Shown here piece by piece: positions 33,378 to 45,924 of a DNA stretch of 64,000 nt. The DNA is from Saturnia japonica (taxonomy: Eukaryota > Arthropoda > Insecta > Lepidoptera > Saturniidae). The stretch lies in assembly GCA_033032175.1 (NCBI GenBank), contig CM065309.1, positions 14,446,001-14,510,000 of the forward strand, written 5' to 3'. Both the position numbers and the translations under genes were made by a program. Every line of letters begins with the position of its first letter. Position 1 is the first letter of the stretch. Below the pieces are notes generated by a model. That model worked only from the letters and a program-made list of their open reading frames with translations. It was not told the DNA's origin and did no database searches.

Positions 33378-35034
33378 TCAAAATGTAAAACAGCATCTTC
33401 TCCTTTTACCTTTATCTCACTTAAGTAGTTTCGGAATAATATTTCTTCCCTTTTCTCCCAACTGTCAAATCATTATTTACACCTTTTCTATTTACTACTC
33501 TCCTAAACACCTAATCTTTTCCATTCTACTTACATTACACATCCATCTTAACATTGTTCTCTTTCGTTGTTCAGCACTTAGATTCATACAGATTAAAAAT
33601 AACTAAAATGATGAAAAATTATATATTATTTATTTTGTTAGTATGTACCATTATACATGTTAATGTTTATTATTATCGTGTTACGTTCAATTAGACTCTA
33701 AGGTATGCATGCGTTACGATGTAATCATGAACGTCAAGTGACGACCAATTGAACTCGTTGACTTTTTTTATGTTAGGAAAATAATCTTTCTCTTTCCTTA
33801 TAAGTGCATATAGTAAAGGAAATGATGTATTCATTAATTATCAGTCTATGTTCCGAGTTCAAAGTGAAATGAGTATAAATCATATAAAATGTGTTTCAGT
33901 GTAAGTTTACACACATAGGATGCCATATGTAGGTGTATACTTTGATAAAAAATGACCTTTGCTTCTCATGTAGAGACGTCGTCAAAAAAGTGTAAAAAAT
34001 ACTGGGTTTTCACAATCATAACTTACAGTATTTGAACGGAATAAGCTTTGAGAATACCCAACTAAAATAATTTTAAATATTAGCCATCATTTGAGATACC
34101 CTAATTTAATTTAATAACTTTTTTTATAGTCCTTTAACATCCAGTGAATAATAATTATTTATAGTATGCCTGTTTAGCGTAATTTAATAAAGAAATTGAT
34201 AGCGCAAACAACAGATAATTTATTTATTTTACTATTTGAATATATTACAAAATTACATATTCATCCATCCTTTTTTATACGTACATAACCTAAACTCAAT
34301 TTATAGACTATACAAATGTCCATACGTATAATTATGAATCCTATATGTACCTTTGGACTATAAACTACAATGATTCTAAATTTCATTAAATTCGGTCCAG
34401 TAGTTTTTGTGTGATTGGCGCTCAAATAAACCGATAGACAGACAGACAAAAATTTAAAAAACTATTGAAGTATGTTCTGTCCTTGATTCTAAATAATACA
34501 AGGGGTATTTTTTTTTTCAAGTACATTCAGTGTACAGATTTCGACGTTTTACCCTTTTCTTATACGTATAGACGAGAAACCAACTAGTGTAAGCAAATGT
34601 AGATGAAACTGTATAAATAAATACAAAATAATGAAAAGGCATCCAAGATTGACTTATTCATCCTTAAACGCTTGTCATATTGAATTTAATATAAAATTTA
34701 TATTAAAGATAACTAGTTCACTTACAAAGATAGAAGTTCAGAAAGATGACGCTTATTTTATTTCAGGAATTTAAAATCGGCACCCTATAAAACGTTCTAA
34801 TAAGCACCAACTAACACATTACTTAAATTAATTCATTTGTGAGACCGAGCTTTGATCGGTATCCTAAAAAAAAAAAAAAACACTTATCTAAGTAAACGTG
34901 GTATGTAAAAAAATATCTAAATACAAATTTTCATTCAAATTGTTGGAGCCGTTTTCGAGAAATCAATTACTTAAACATAGAAGAATTGCTTACTTAATAG
35001 TATTAGATTTTATAAATTTAGCAAGTAATTAATT
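33374..35034. other. Spacer with repeat debris
   Basis: A CGTCAAGTGACGACC block near 33730 is related to 13660-13780. A stretch near 34260-34450 has the common lepidopteran 'aattcggtccagtag...gacagacagac' form. No gene recognised. Confidence 0.45.
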
Positions 35035-35430
35035 ATTTAGTAAATTCAATATTCCGTAGTAAGATTAATAAAAGTTTTTTAGGTAATAGTGTTAATTTCT
35101 ATAACAAGATCCCGAAGCACATTACTAATTTGCCGAACAACAAGTTCAAGGACCATGTCAAGCGGGTTTTACTGTCAAAAGGTTATTATGATCATTATGT
35201 GAATGATAGTGATGTCTGGAAGTGACTCCTTCTCTATGCATCCACTAATATATTACCTGTTATATTAAGATTTGTACAGTTAACAAAAAAAGATATACTC
35301 GATCGAGTTTCTTACCGGTTCTTCTCGATGTCTGGGATATTTTCCGAACCGACAGTAGTGTTTTGACGTTCATAAGTGCCTTCTTAGGGCCTAAATTGAA
35401 TAAGGATTATTTTGATATTGATTTTGTTCT
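35035..35430 (+). mobile_element. 3' end of the same LINE family as 17091-18420
   Basis: Begins at the codons for INKSFLGNSV-like sequence, continues to SDVWK and TGA, and shares the 3' untranslated markers CGATCGAGTTTCTTACCGG and TGACGTTCATAAGTGCCTTC with the 17 kb copy. It ends in a short TTTTGATATTGATTTTG tail. This is a severely 5'-truncated insertion, close enough in sequence to align along its whole length. Confidence 0.8.
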
Positions 35431-36035
35431 ATAATTTCGTCAATAATGCCATACCATATATTTATTACTTATTCACTTTTGTCTATATTTACCTAATTAA
35501 TACATCTACATATCTACACAAATAAATCATAATTGGCCAGTTAATAGGTGAGCATATAATTAATAATATTTATTTCATAGTTTAGGATCTGAAAACTCAA
35601 GGTGCATTGAATAAGAATAGTAAAGGTAAATAAACAGTAAATAGTAAATGGTAAGTAAATAGTAAATATTGTATCCTATTGCATTAGTAGTAAGGAAAAA
35701 CTCGGTCTAAATTTTTTAAGGACTTGGTCGTAAAGTGATCGAGGTACATTTTTAATTTATATATTGAATTTGATATTGTCATATTATAAAAAACTTTTGC
35801 TATCTCTAACGTGCCAGTTGCTGTTTAAAGTTTAAGATAATTTTTATGTTACTTGGACACTATATTAAGAGAGGAACTGAACGAATGGGATAATTAATAC
35901 ATTTAAACACTTAAAAATAAAGGTAAAATTAAAATCAAATTATAAAATATAGTATTTATTCAGTTTCAATACCATTGCTGAATTTATAAAATAACGAACA
36001 ACAAACTATAGGTAATAATTAAATCTATTTGAGCT

Positions 36036-37206
36036 TTAATAATGATGGTGGTGTATAGGCACGATGTGATGAGTGCTGTGTTTCACTGTTGCGTGGAATC
36101 TGTCGACAAATGAAAATAATTAATATGTATTTTGCTTCAAAAATATCGATATGTATTATATTAATTACCCGGAGTGTTTGTCAGAGTGATAGTCGACATG
36201 TCTGAGGGAACCGTCCGGGTCATGCAGCTCGTAGTAACCCTTCACGACGTCACCGTCGCGCGTCTCGTGCTGACTCTTGTAGTCATGCGTGTGTGGATCC
36301 TTCACCTTGTACTCGAACTCGTATTTAGGATGAGTCTGAATTCATTGAAATCATTAATGTGAAAATATAATAAGTATGAAGCAAATAGATAAGTTGAGAA
36401 ACAGACAAAAAAATAATTGTGGTAAAGCTTATGCACTGTTTCACTGCGAAAGCTTCAGACAGCTATTTCTTCCGCAAAGAAGCAGTACTTGCGTTGTGTT
36501 TCAGTTTGAAAGTGGTCTTTGGAAACGCCTAATGGTACATGAGGTATTCCAACTCAGTCGTCAGGAGTGGACCTACTAAGACCGGCCTCACGACTGCGGC
36601 CCTTTTGAGATTTGTTATACGGAAGTAAATTCTAGCTAAGTATATCCGTAATCAGATAAATAATGACCATAGAAGGGAAACAAGACTTACATAGTAGTCA
36701 TGGTGTTCGTGTCCATGGCCATGATGGACAGGCTCATGGTGACCATCATGTTTGTGGATGTGTTGAGAGGAGAATGCATGTTCCGCAACTGTCGCACCGA
36801 TTACAGCCGCTAGTAATACCACCTGAAATAATGCAATTTAAGAGATTACATTTTAAAGCAACGAGGCTCATTGGTAGCTTGTACGGATACTGCGCTCGAA
36901 TCCAACCATGAGCCCGAGCTTTCGGTGAAGGAAAACATCATCATGAAACCATAGCATAGTGGTAGGATATTTTCTAATGTCCACCTAGCTGGCTACCACC
37001 CTCAATTTGAGAATCGATTGCCAAGCAACTATAGGTGTGTTCTAACTGCTGCACTTGAGAATCAATCTCCCCCTCACTAGGCTTAGCGTGTTACCTCTTG
37101 GGCCAAATCGTCTCTTAACATCAGATGAGGTGGACACAAAGCCAAACGCACATTTAATATTTATACGCTGAAGAAAAAGAAGAATAGAAATAACCTTAGT
37201 GAACAT
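36036..37206 (-). CDS. RR-2 histidine-rich cuticular protein, 124 aa, four exons
   Basis: Exons on the minus strand: 37206-37195 (M-F-T-K), 36822-36691, 36335-36169, 36099-36036 (stop TAA). Exon 2 starts [13 protein letters not shown], cut before EHAFSS; the His block reads [17 protein letters not shown], with P-V in place of L-V. Exon 3 is a complete RR-2 domain ([53 protein letters not shown]). Exon 4 reads [20 protein letters not shown]. Intron 1 carries repeat family C/D. It is the most compact short-type gene (about 1.2 kb). Confidence 0.93.
36895..37137 (+). repeat. Dispersed repeat family C/D in intron 1
   Basis: GAGCTTTCGGTGAAGGAAAA, then CCTAGCTGGCTACC and GGCTTAGCGTGTTACCTC. It is the inverted counterpart of 15425-15640, so two genes of the cluster hold the same composite repeat in intron 1 in the same relation to transcription (both antisense to the gene). 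Confidence 0.7.
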
Positions 37207-37275
37207 TTTGTTCCTGAATCGGTTGCTACATGCAATAGTAACTGTCGAATGATACATTCCAATTGAAACTGAAGT

Positions 37276-37333
37276 CTTTTATATTGTTAACAATTACGAT
37301 TACCTATAATAGTCAAGGTGACATTGGTTTCAC
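37276..37333 (-). promoter_or_regulatory. Promoter block of the 36036-37206 gene
   Basis: Minus strand: GTGAAACCAATG (from 37333), TCACCTTGACT (core 37313-37320), then AACAATATAAAAGAC (TATA core 37276-37283). The start codon is 70 nt downstream. Confidence 0.82.
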
Positions 37334-37339
37334 TATAAC

Positions 37340-39335
37340 ATTAGGTAAGTAAAGGCAATTAAATTATTCAATGTTTAGTATGCAAGTTTCGTAATTATTT
37401 CGCAAAATATAATACACAATTTGCTTACTCGTTACGTTTAGTTATGGTTGTATAGTTTATAATTAACCCTTTGCTTATTTGCATAAATCATTGCGGAAAT
37501 GTAGCGTGATTACATATTATAATGAGTTTCTTTCTAAATATTATATTACATATAATTACAGGCTTTAAACTATATACAACCCTATATACCACCTAAAACT
37601 TACTTCAATTGTAGCAATGGTAAAATTTAAAGAATAAATTTTTCATAAAAGTATTCTTCATATTATGGTAATCAACAAAAAGTTCTTTAAATGGGCAATT
37701 GGGCCAAACATAAAACTAATGTTGATTTTATCCAGTATTAAATTTAAAACACAGATTTAAAAGTTTCTATCGAGTAAAAACGACTACTATTCAAACAACA
37801 AACCATGATCCAATAAATCCAAACAATGATCTCATTTGTACTTTTTTTTAAATTATAAATACGTAAGAGGACGCTATATCTGTTCAATCAGATATCAACG
37901 AAGAATATCGACCTTTTAATTTTTACCTTAATCACGATGCTTATCTATCTTCTTCTTCTATACATATAATAAAAACGTAACTGATCGATGTCTGTACATA
38001 GAAGATATATAAGAAAAACTATTATTGGGGGTCTCTATCAACGCAGGAAAACCCAAAACAATGATTGTTAGAATTTTTGTCTGTTTGTCTGTTTGCCAAC
38101 TTTTGTGCGCGCTAATCTCAGAAACGGCATAACCGATTTGGAAACGGTTTTCACTAATATATTCTGGTAAGGTTAACTTAACATTTAGTGTTTGTTTTAC
38201 TTCAATAAGTTTATAAATAAAAAAGTTATATCAATATAAAAAACCACGACGAACATTTTTTTGATAAAAATGCTATAAAATAGCTCTTCAGTTGAATTGA
38301 CTGAAATTTTAGTTATCTGTATATTATGATTTGTAAAACGATGATGATCGAAACCTTTCATAAAGTTAAAAAATGAAGAGTTTAAAAAATTGCAAATTAG
38401 CAATATAAGTTGACCTCAGATCTATGTGATAAATCATATTAAAAGGGGGTCAGCATATGCTGGATAATTGTCAGTTGAATATAGCTGCGCCACTGCTAGG
38501 GATGGCAATTCATTTCGAAAAAGATTGATTCGAAACGAACTCTAATGAATCCATTTCCAAAAAAATCAATGTCTAAAAGATTGATCTCTCAAAAATTGAT
38601 TTTTTTTCGATTCACTTTCGCATTTGTATTAACAATATAACAATTCCTAAAATAGAAAATTAAAAGGGAACCACAACAGTCGATCTTTTGTAATTTTTAC
38701 CTTACTGAAGTATAAGTTATTATAGAGAAACATAGAAAGATATAGAGAGAGTGAATTTATTACAGGTATATAGGAATAGAGAATTCATTTCAAAAATTTA
38801 TTATTATAAACTGTTGCCGTTATTTTGCTGTTGGGTAATAATTTACCGTTAGCATTTTAATTGGTAAATGACACCAAAGAAAATGACTGCATAATGAATT
38901 GAATAATCCATACCTACTAATATTACAAATGGGAAAGTAATTCTGTCTGTCCCGTCTTTTAAATTTTCAAGCCTAGACCGCTGAACCAATTTTCAAGAAA
39001 TTGGAAGTTCGTATAAAGAATCTAATTTTGATATAGAGATATGTAGGAATTTGTGAGAAAAACTTTGGCTACCTTATGTGGTGAAAATAAAACTTTAACG
39101 GGTGAAATCGGGGATGAAGGTTTGTACGAAGAACCCGTTAAACTAATTTTGATGAATAGAAATATATTGGACCTTGGAGGCGGACTTAGGGTACCTTATG
39201 GCGCAAAGATAAAACATGAATGGGACAAATAGGGGATGAAATTTTGTATGAAGAACCCACTATTTCTCAATTTAGGGTTATGAAAATTTATATTTATGCT
39301 TTTAAGAAGAAATAACAGTGTTTCGTGTTTTAAAA
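37340..39335. other. Spacer with repeat debris
   Basis: Stretches near 37980-38160 (GTCTCTATCAACGCAGG, TTTGTCTGTTTGTCTG) and 38920-39300 (GGGAAAGTAATTCTGTCTG) have the form of common lepidopteran repeat remnants. No supported gene. Confidence 0.45.
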
Positions 39336-39339
39336 AATA

Positions 39340-39940
39340 AGGGTGATTTACAATACACATAGACCGCACTCCTTGATACTAAGCAAAATGTTCCTGAGAC
39401 ATAAGCTTACATTATACAAAACATATGTCTGTCCTATCATGACATGTAAGCTGCGCTACATTCGCACATACGTCAAAGATCAACATTAATAAATTGCAAA
39501 TCCTCCAAACCCGATTCTTACGTAAAATTAACAAAGCCCCTTGGTACGTTGGTCGAATCGTATATTAAATAATTTACGCGATCGTACTTCGACACTGCTT
39601 CGAATCACGTGAATCTGTTGGTGAAAGCTGCCGCGACTTAAACCCCAAAACCGAACATCCCACGCGAACAACTCCGGTCGCGAATATCTTCACCGAGCCC
39701 GTTTATAAGATCGAGGAAATAAACAAATACTACTTCACCGTCTCTCCAAACAAAGCGTTCTCGCGCCCACGCCCGCGAAACCACCGTTCCCTCCACAGAG
39801 GACGGGCGGCTAATTTCGCTCCCGCAAACCCGTCATGTCCTCCCTCTCTTACGGCAACTCAAGCCTAGGTCCGTTCCCTCGGTGTAGAACCCTTGAGTCA
39901 TGCAGCTACTCGCGCGATACAGGTGACACTGCACCTGCAA
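39340..39940 (+). pseudogene. Jockey-like LINE ORF2 remnant
   Basis: Scattered in several frames are KLTLYKTYVCPIMTC and QSPLVRWSNRILNN-like pieces followed by a GC-rich, proline-rich tail (PTPAKPPFPPQRTGG), the usual look of the C-terminal end of Jockey-type proteins. There are many stops. GC content is clearly higher than in the flanks. Confidence 0.65.
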
Positions 39941-40014
39941 ATACGTAGCTACCCACACATATCATTACACACAATACATACGTGTACACATAAGTACACA
40001 TAAGTGCATAGATT

Positions 40015-40700
40015 CTGTAAGGGACCTTTTTTTCTTTTTTTACGATATTTACTTTCGATCATGTTTCCAGAATACTAAATACATATACACATGTTCATTC
40101 CTTTCTCGCATGAGGCAGGGACATGTTATATGTATGTGTTAGTTTAGATCGAATTTTCTACAGATAAGGAATTAGTCAGTTCGCGACCTTTTCACAATCG
40201 CGGTAATAGCCCAAGCCGACGTCCGGCCACTTTGAAACCCTTGTGCGCATGTTGCTCACGCTTTCGTGGCTGAATGCCTTAAGCGTTCACCCCCAAGCCT
40301 GGTGAAGCTGTCAAAGCCATAAGTGGGTCTATTTCTTTAAGGTCCCTTAGGCTAACAGTATAGTCAGTGAGAAAGAAAAAAACCATCTATTATTTTCTTT
40401 TGGTTTATCGTGTTCAGAGATTAGTCAGTGTATATACAGTAATATAGCGGGGTGGTAGGGATCGCGACCATCATACACATAGTGTTAAACACATGTATGA
40501 TTTTCTTTTGGTTTGTCGTGTTCCGAGGTCAGTCCGTGTATATATATACTATTATTAATTCAGTATAGCCGACGAGTTTTTTTGTTTGTTTGTTTAAACA
40601 TGGTAATCTCTGGACAACTGGTAGCAGTCGGATTCGAAAAATTATTTTTGTATATGATAGCCAGATTCACGAAGAATAGTATAAGCTACCTGGAACTAAG
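40015..40700. other. Repeat-like spacer
   Basis: Includes TTCATTCCTTTCTCGCATGA and GGCTGAATGCCTTAAGCG in a GC-richer block. The phrase TTTTCTTTTGGTTTATCGTG (40394-) and its near-copy at 40502 form a short direct repeat about 110 bp apart. No gene. Confidence 0.4.
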
Positions 40701-40704
40701 CTAA

Positions 40705-40905
40705 ACCTCTCAGCTAGCCTTAAATATTGATTTTTGATTAAGTAAGTCGAAGTTAAAGTCTTCCCGAACTACTTTATCCGCATGCGCGGGCGTAATGGTT
40801 AGTGATACGTAAATATAATATTCTACAAAAATATTGTTCTTTAGTATATCTAAAAAAGTCTCCGATAACATATGCCCATTTCTTAATAGCATAAGCCACA
40901 ATAAG
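40705..40905 (-). repeat. Dispersed repeat family H, inverted piece
   Basis: On the minus strand it can be read as IFVEYYIYVSLTITPAHAD followed by KVVREDFNF. A near-identical reading (IFVEYCNYVSLTIMPAHAN) is on the plus strand at about 63240-63310. The DNA match and the preserved reading both mark it as one family. Confidence 0.6.
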
Positions 40906-41329
40906 GTATTTTGCGAGTTTTTATGTTGAAGATTAAAAATGGATTTTGTGCTTTATTTTTAGGCTTATCATATTAATCCTTACGAACAAAGTTATTTCAT
41001 CATAAAGACAATTTAATTTTTTCTTTTTATAGTATGTAATTAGGACACATAGTTCAGAAGAAAATGAAAAATGAAAATAATTTGTACTTGCGGGAAGTGA
41101 TATCAATTATGATAGACTACACGGGTCCGTCGCGTTGGCGGCGCGGTATTTGTTGGATAAAAACTCGGGTGAAACCGAGGGGCACAGCTAGTATAAACAT
41201 AATGTTATATCTGAAATTTTTATAACATCATCTGTGGTTATAGTTTCATTTTTTTTTTTGTCAGCTTAGTTTAGTCAGTTGCCTCCATCGTTTAAGAGAC
41301 GTTAGGGTACAGTATAATTACTTCGGAGA

Positions 41330-41545
41330 TTTCTCTCTACTTGGGTCAATCCGACTTGTGGAATACTTCAACCCTACAGAAGAACGCAATTAAATAGCAT
41401 AGTGTTGTGTTTCAGTGGTGGGTAAGGTTTCCAGAGCTGTTTGGGGTAGAGGGGTCAAAGTTTGGGAACGCGCCAGTCATACCAATGGTATTGCAAGCGT
41501 CCATAGGTTATGGTAGCCACTTACATTACTTACTTACCATCACAA
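41330..41545 (+). repeat. Dispersed repeat family B
   Basis: GGAGATTTCTCTCTACTTGG, AGTGTTGTGTTTCAG and GCAAGCGTCCATAGGTTATG in the same order as 21310-21545. Confidence 0.7.
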
Positions 41546-41699
41546 ACTTAAATAGGAAAACTCTTATTAAGTTTTAATAAGAATAAATTTTTATGTATTT
41601 CATATAAATGTAAAATAGGATGGGGAGGGGAGCATAACGTATCTCTGTATAACACCTTTCTGGAATCGGAAACAGCTAGATGTTATATAGTCGCATAGA

Positions 41700-42260
41700 G
41701 CCGAAACTAGTTTCATATAGATAACCGTCGTATGAGAAGCGCAAGATGGAGCAGTACTCTAATTCAGTAAGAACATTCAAACATTATCACTGCACTTAGT
41801 CGAATGCTTTTTGGTACTCCGCAAACTACATCCATCACCACAGAAGTCTTACATGTATAGTATTTCTCTAGCCTAATATTCAAAATCTATAGAAAGTCAT
41901 CTGCATACCAATGAGTATGGCCTAAAGGTAAGTTATTATTATTATTGATATGCAGAAGAAACAGAGTGGGTGACAGCACAGAGCCTTGAGAAACTCCAGC
42001 GTTTCAGCATGAATTGGGACAACATCCGTCAACAAAGACATGAATTCGGCATTCATATAGAAAGGGGAAATGCCTGTTGCAGAAGTTGTAGGAAAGTCCG
42101 TAAGCTGAAAGTTTGGAGAGACGTCCACGGTGCCAGACCCTATCAAATCAAGCTTTCACTATGTTAATACTGATAGCCAGAGGCTCGCCAGCTGTATCAA
42201 TTGCCTCCCCCCCAGCGGTGCAGTACATACGCCAGAAGATAACCGTTGAACGGTTTTGGC
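41700..42260 (-). pseudogene. LINE reverse-transcriptase remnant
   Basis: On the minus strand AGVSQGSVLSPTLFLLHIN (near 41945-42000) is followed downstream by GHTHWYADDF (near 41880-41905), the two key blocks of a non-LTR reverse transcriptase in correct order. Frames differ between the blocks and upstream parts are broken. Probably of the I/Jockey type; exact clade not claimed. Confidence 0.72.
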
Positions 42261-42264
42261 GAAA

Positions 42265-43430
42265 AACCATATTGACGATCATGAATCAAAGGGTGATATT
42301 CTTTATATTTTAATATTAAATAATGAATTTGTATTCTCAATTTAATTCATGTTATACTAAAGGAAAATACGCCTCGAGCTATTTTTTATTATTGAACACA
42401 GTATCTTAATACATACAAAAAGGATGTTGCTATAATATATAATATTGATAAACTCCAACATCGTCCAGCCAATCTTCAAGAAAGTAGGTAAATGTACATG
42501 TATTGTTCATGTAGAAGATTTCTATGCTATACTTGAACGCAGTATGTGTCGCTGTGGTTTAGTATGTTTTTATAATTTGTTTCTCGGAAACAGTTATAAC
42601 AATTCGATGAAACTATGTATTTATATAGCGTTTTACTTTCCAGATTACCTAGATAAATTTGAGATTATACTATTTATAACTGCTTTACACAAGATGGAAA
42701 GTTATTTTATACACAAAATCGACGAGTCGCCATTGTTGACTCAGTTTAGAAAAACTTCAAATCAATTTACAAACTACTTGCTAACTGGTTACCGGATGAT
42801 CCCTCGGTACGACGATCATATGGAGGACTCGATCCTCTCGGGTCCATATACCCTTCGAGCCAATTAACCAAGTCACCATTCATAAAATCATTCAAAGATG
42901 TTAAATCGTAGTTTTTTATTCACACAAAGACAGATATAATCTTCACCTTTTTATTTAATAATTTAGTAAATTTTTACATTCATAATTCTGCTTCAGTCAC
43001 GTGGATAAAATATTATCCTAATCTTCAAACATAGCTGTACCAAGATGACGACTGTCTTGATAAAGCTATTAAGGAAGTTTTTGTGGCAATTTAAAAGCAT
43101 GTTCTCTTAGTCAATATTTATAATTCAACTTCACTTGCACACCATAGCAAAACTACATAATATAAAATGTTGTCAAAATTACATAATATGGGCAATAACA
43201 AAAGATTATGAATTAAAATAAAAACCTCCACATGATGACATGACAGACCAAGTTCGCGCAATAAATCCCAATAGATAGATATCATTAAACTTATAACATT
43301 TCGAACTCATATCGACATGTTAGGGAAAACTATGTGCAATGAAACACAGAATGTTCTTAATCAGTTTATTGTGTATTAAACAAATAATAAAGTTCACAAA
43401 TTTACTAAGATTTATGAACAAATTATTAGT
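42265..43430. other. Spacer
   Basis: A 140-codon open frame at 42445-42867(+) has no recognisable domain, no signal peptide and no promoter block; it is listed only to say it was considered. The right end is the 3' flank of the gene whose stop is at 43431. Confidence 0.35.
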
Positions 43431-44915
43431 TTACCATTGGTTATGATGATGATGATGATGATGTTCAGGAACGATATGGTGTGTGCTGTGCTTCAGAGTC
43501 GCGTGGAAACTGTAAAAACCAATTATTATTTATCATAGTCTATGCAAATAATTATAAAATTTAAGTGTCTGTTTGTATTCTCAAATAACAGCTTTCTATT
43601 AAATGCATATGAAAGCATAAAAGGTAATTATAACAAAATAAAAGCATTTTTGTCTGTCTGTCTCTCTGATTGTTCCGAGTAATTTCCGAAACGGTTGGAC
43701 CTATTTTGACGGAACTTTCACTGGCATATAGCTGATGTTATAATAAGGAGTAACTTAGACTATTTTTATTTTAGAAAAACAATTAGGATTTCGAGCAAAT
43801 AAAAATCAATTTGAAAAATCTGGCTGAGTAAACCGAACCATAAGAGATATATCAAATGAATGTCACTCACTATAAGCATTTTTGTTTTTAAAATAACAGG
43901 GAGCAAGGGTATCACTAATCGCGCGTGTGCCCGATCGACGGCATTCTATAGTTCACGCGAAACCAGACGCAGGCACAGCCTGTTAGTAACTATAATATTA
44001 TAAATTAACTAGTATTATATATTTACCCAGAATGCTTGTCAGCGTGATAGTCGACATGTCTGTGGGTACCATCAGGGTCATGCAGCTCGTAGTAACCCTT
44101 CACGACGTCACCGTCGCGCGTCTCGTGCTGCCTCTTGAAGTCATGTGTGTGCGGGTCCTTCACCTCGTACTCAAACTCGTATTTGGGGTGAGTCTGGTTA
44201 TTGGAATAAATCGATTATAATGAAATTCAAAGTATCAGATAAATAAATAAGAATAACTGGACGTATTATATTACATAATAATCATGGTGTTCATGCCCAT
44301 GACCGTGGTGTACGAGCTCGTGATGTCCGTCATGTTTGTGAATGTGTTGAGACGAGAATGCATATTCCGCTGCTACTGCACTCATCAGTGCTACAAATAT
44401 TACTATCTGAAATCATTAATAAAATTTCTTAATATTTTTGCTCTTTTCAGAATTACTATTAGAATTAAACAATACGATTTTGCAGTAAAGTTTAAAAATA
44501 ATACGCTCTTCACCAATTTAACAGCAAGTATATTATGGGTCACTATAGTTATGATATGAAAAAAGTTTATTCTTTTTTGAACTGAACATACAAGTTATAA
44601 GCCAATAACGGTTACTACTGTCTAGACAATCAAGTATATTGAGGGTCAGTCAGAGTTCCTCTAGTCAGCAAAGATTCTCAGAAGAATCCAATAATCCATT
44701 GCGCAATGTCAAAGTTACTGTGATGAATTTTGAACACATTTTTATTGATTTCGTTCGATATGACCACATATCCTTAATAAGTTTCCAGAAGGATGTAAAA
44801 GGAGTTGAAAAGAGAGACCCAATATCAGATCTAACACGCGATGACCCTGATCGTACGATTTATAGACGATCAATAATTACTGAACAAAATGTTTGGATCA
44901 TACCTTAGAGAACAT
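43431..44915 (-). CDS. RR-2 histidine-rich cuticular protein, 129 aa, four exons
   Basis: Exons on the minus strand: 44915-44904 (M-F-S-K), 44406-44275, 44193-44027, 43509-43431 (stop TAA). Exon 2 begins [13 protein letters not shown], cut before EYAFSS, then the standard His block. The RR-2 exon is intact, with small changes: [22 protein letters not shown] (F, R in place of Y, S) and [18 protein letters not shown]. Exon 4 gives [15 protein letters not shown], seven His, then N-Q-W; the terminal Trp is shared with the 14910-16808 gene. Intron 3 holds a copy of repeat family A. Confidence 0.93.
43560..43985 (-). repeat. Dispersed repeat family A in intron 3
   Basis: TTAAGTGTCTGTTTG, AATTTCCGAAACGGTTGGAC and an end at GCGCGTGTGCCCGATCG in the same order as 3010-3545. 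Confidence 0.7.
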
Positions 44916-44982
44916 CGTGTGTTATAGTGATCACTAAAGTAGAACAAATAACTGTTTGATATAATACGTATAGTATTCCAGC

Positions 44983-45027
44983 CTTTTATATTGTTAAAAT
45001 GTATGTTCAAGGTGACTATGGTTTCAT
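44983..45027 (-). promoter_or_regulatory. Promoter block of the 43431-44915 gene
   Basis: Minus strand: ATGAAACCATA (from 45027), GTCACCTTGAA (core 45006-45015), then TTTTAACAATATAAAAGGC (TATA core 44983-44990). The first element reads ATGAAA instead of GTGAAA. Start codon 68 nt downstream. Confidence 0.8.
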
Positions 45028-45029
45028 TC

Positions 45030-45920
45030 TAATGTTAGGTAAAGGCAATAAAATTATTTAATGTTTGAATGCAACATTAACAAAAATTTCGCAAAACGCG
45101 TAATTATAATATACTACATTAGTTTACGGAATTTATTATAAAAATATAGGAAAATCCAAAATATTGTTTAAAGTATCAATATGATTTATTGAGTGATTTA
45201 TTGTAAATATTTGTTTTTAGATATAATAATATATTATTCAAGGAGTAATAAAACAATTTCTGTTTAATTATTAATATTTATTTCATTACTTTTAAGAGTA
45301 TATACCAACTGCAATATATCTGGTGTAAAACACCATTGTGTCGGTGGTGATGTTTCCAATTGTAGTTTAACAGTAACAATAATGAATGTTTGAACTGAAA
45401 TTAATATTTATGATAGTTTTTTAGGCTTAGTCGCTTGAACGACTATGTTGCCTGTGTAATTTAAACTTCACAAGAAATTTTCCCAAACAACATAAAAACT
45501 TCTATTAACAATTACTTAACTTAATTTTAAATAGCTCGATTGCAAAAGAAGATGAAGGGTCGGTCAAAATGGAATTATATATACCGATCTGGAACGAACC
45601 AGAAGCATTAAGTTTAGACCTAGTAGATTCACTCCGAACACACTCCACCAGAATGTGGTATATACACATCATCTATGAGACCGCAAGTCGGACGCAATGG
45701 ACATGGCGCTTTACGCATCATTAATGCTTTTTCGATGGGATGTGTCCGAGCATAAGATAAGTAGATAAGTGGTGAGTAGATATTTGTAAGCTACCCTTTT
45801 ATTTTCGAAATGTAATTCGCAAGAACGCATGTTCGCAATTTCAAAATAACTATTCCAAATAGACTAAGACAAAATAATTGAAGCATTTGATCGAGCTAAT
45901 TAATTACTAAACTTAACTGC
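45030..45920. other. AT-rich spacer
   Basis: No gene or clear repeat recognised. Confidence 0.4.
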
Positions 45921-45924
45921 ATAA

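Noticed and set aside
36174..36362. Plus-strand open frames opposite the RR-2 exons (also 6743-6937, 16481-16765, 44032-44220, 48755-49072, 61260-61469)
   Set aside because: They are antisense shadows that recur only because the RR-2 exon sequence is shared; they have no start context, splice partners or promoter.
42445..42867. Plus-strand 140-codon frame
   Set aside because: Long for chance but has no domain, signal peptide or codon pattern like real genes here and follows a LINE remnant.
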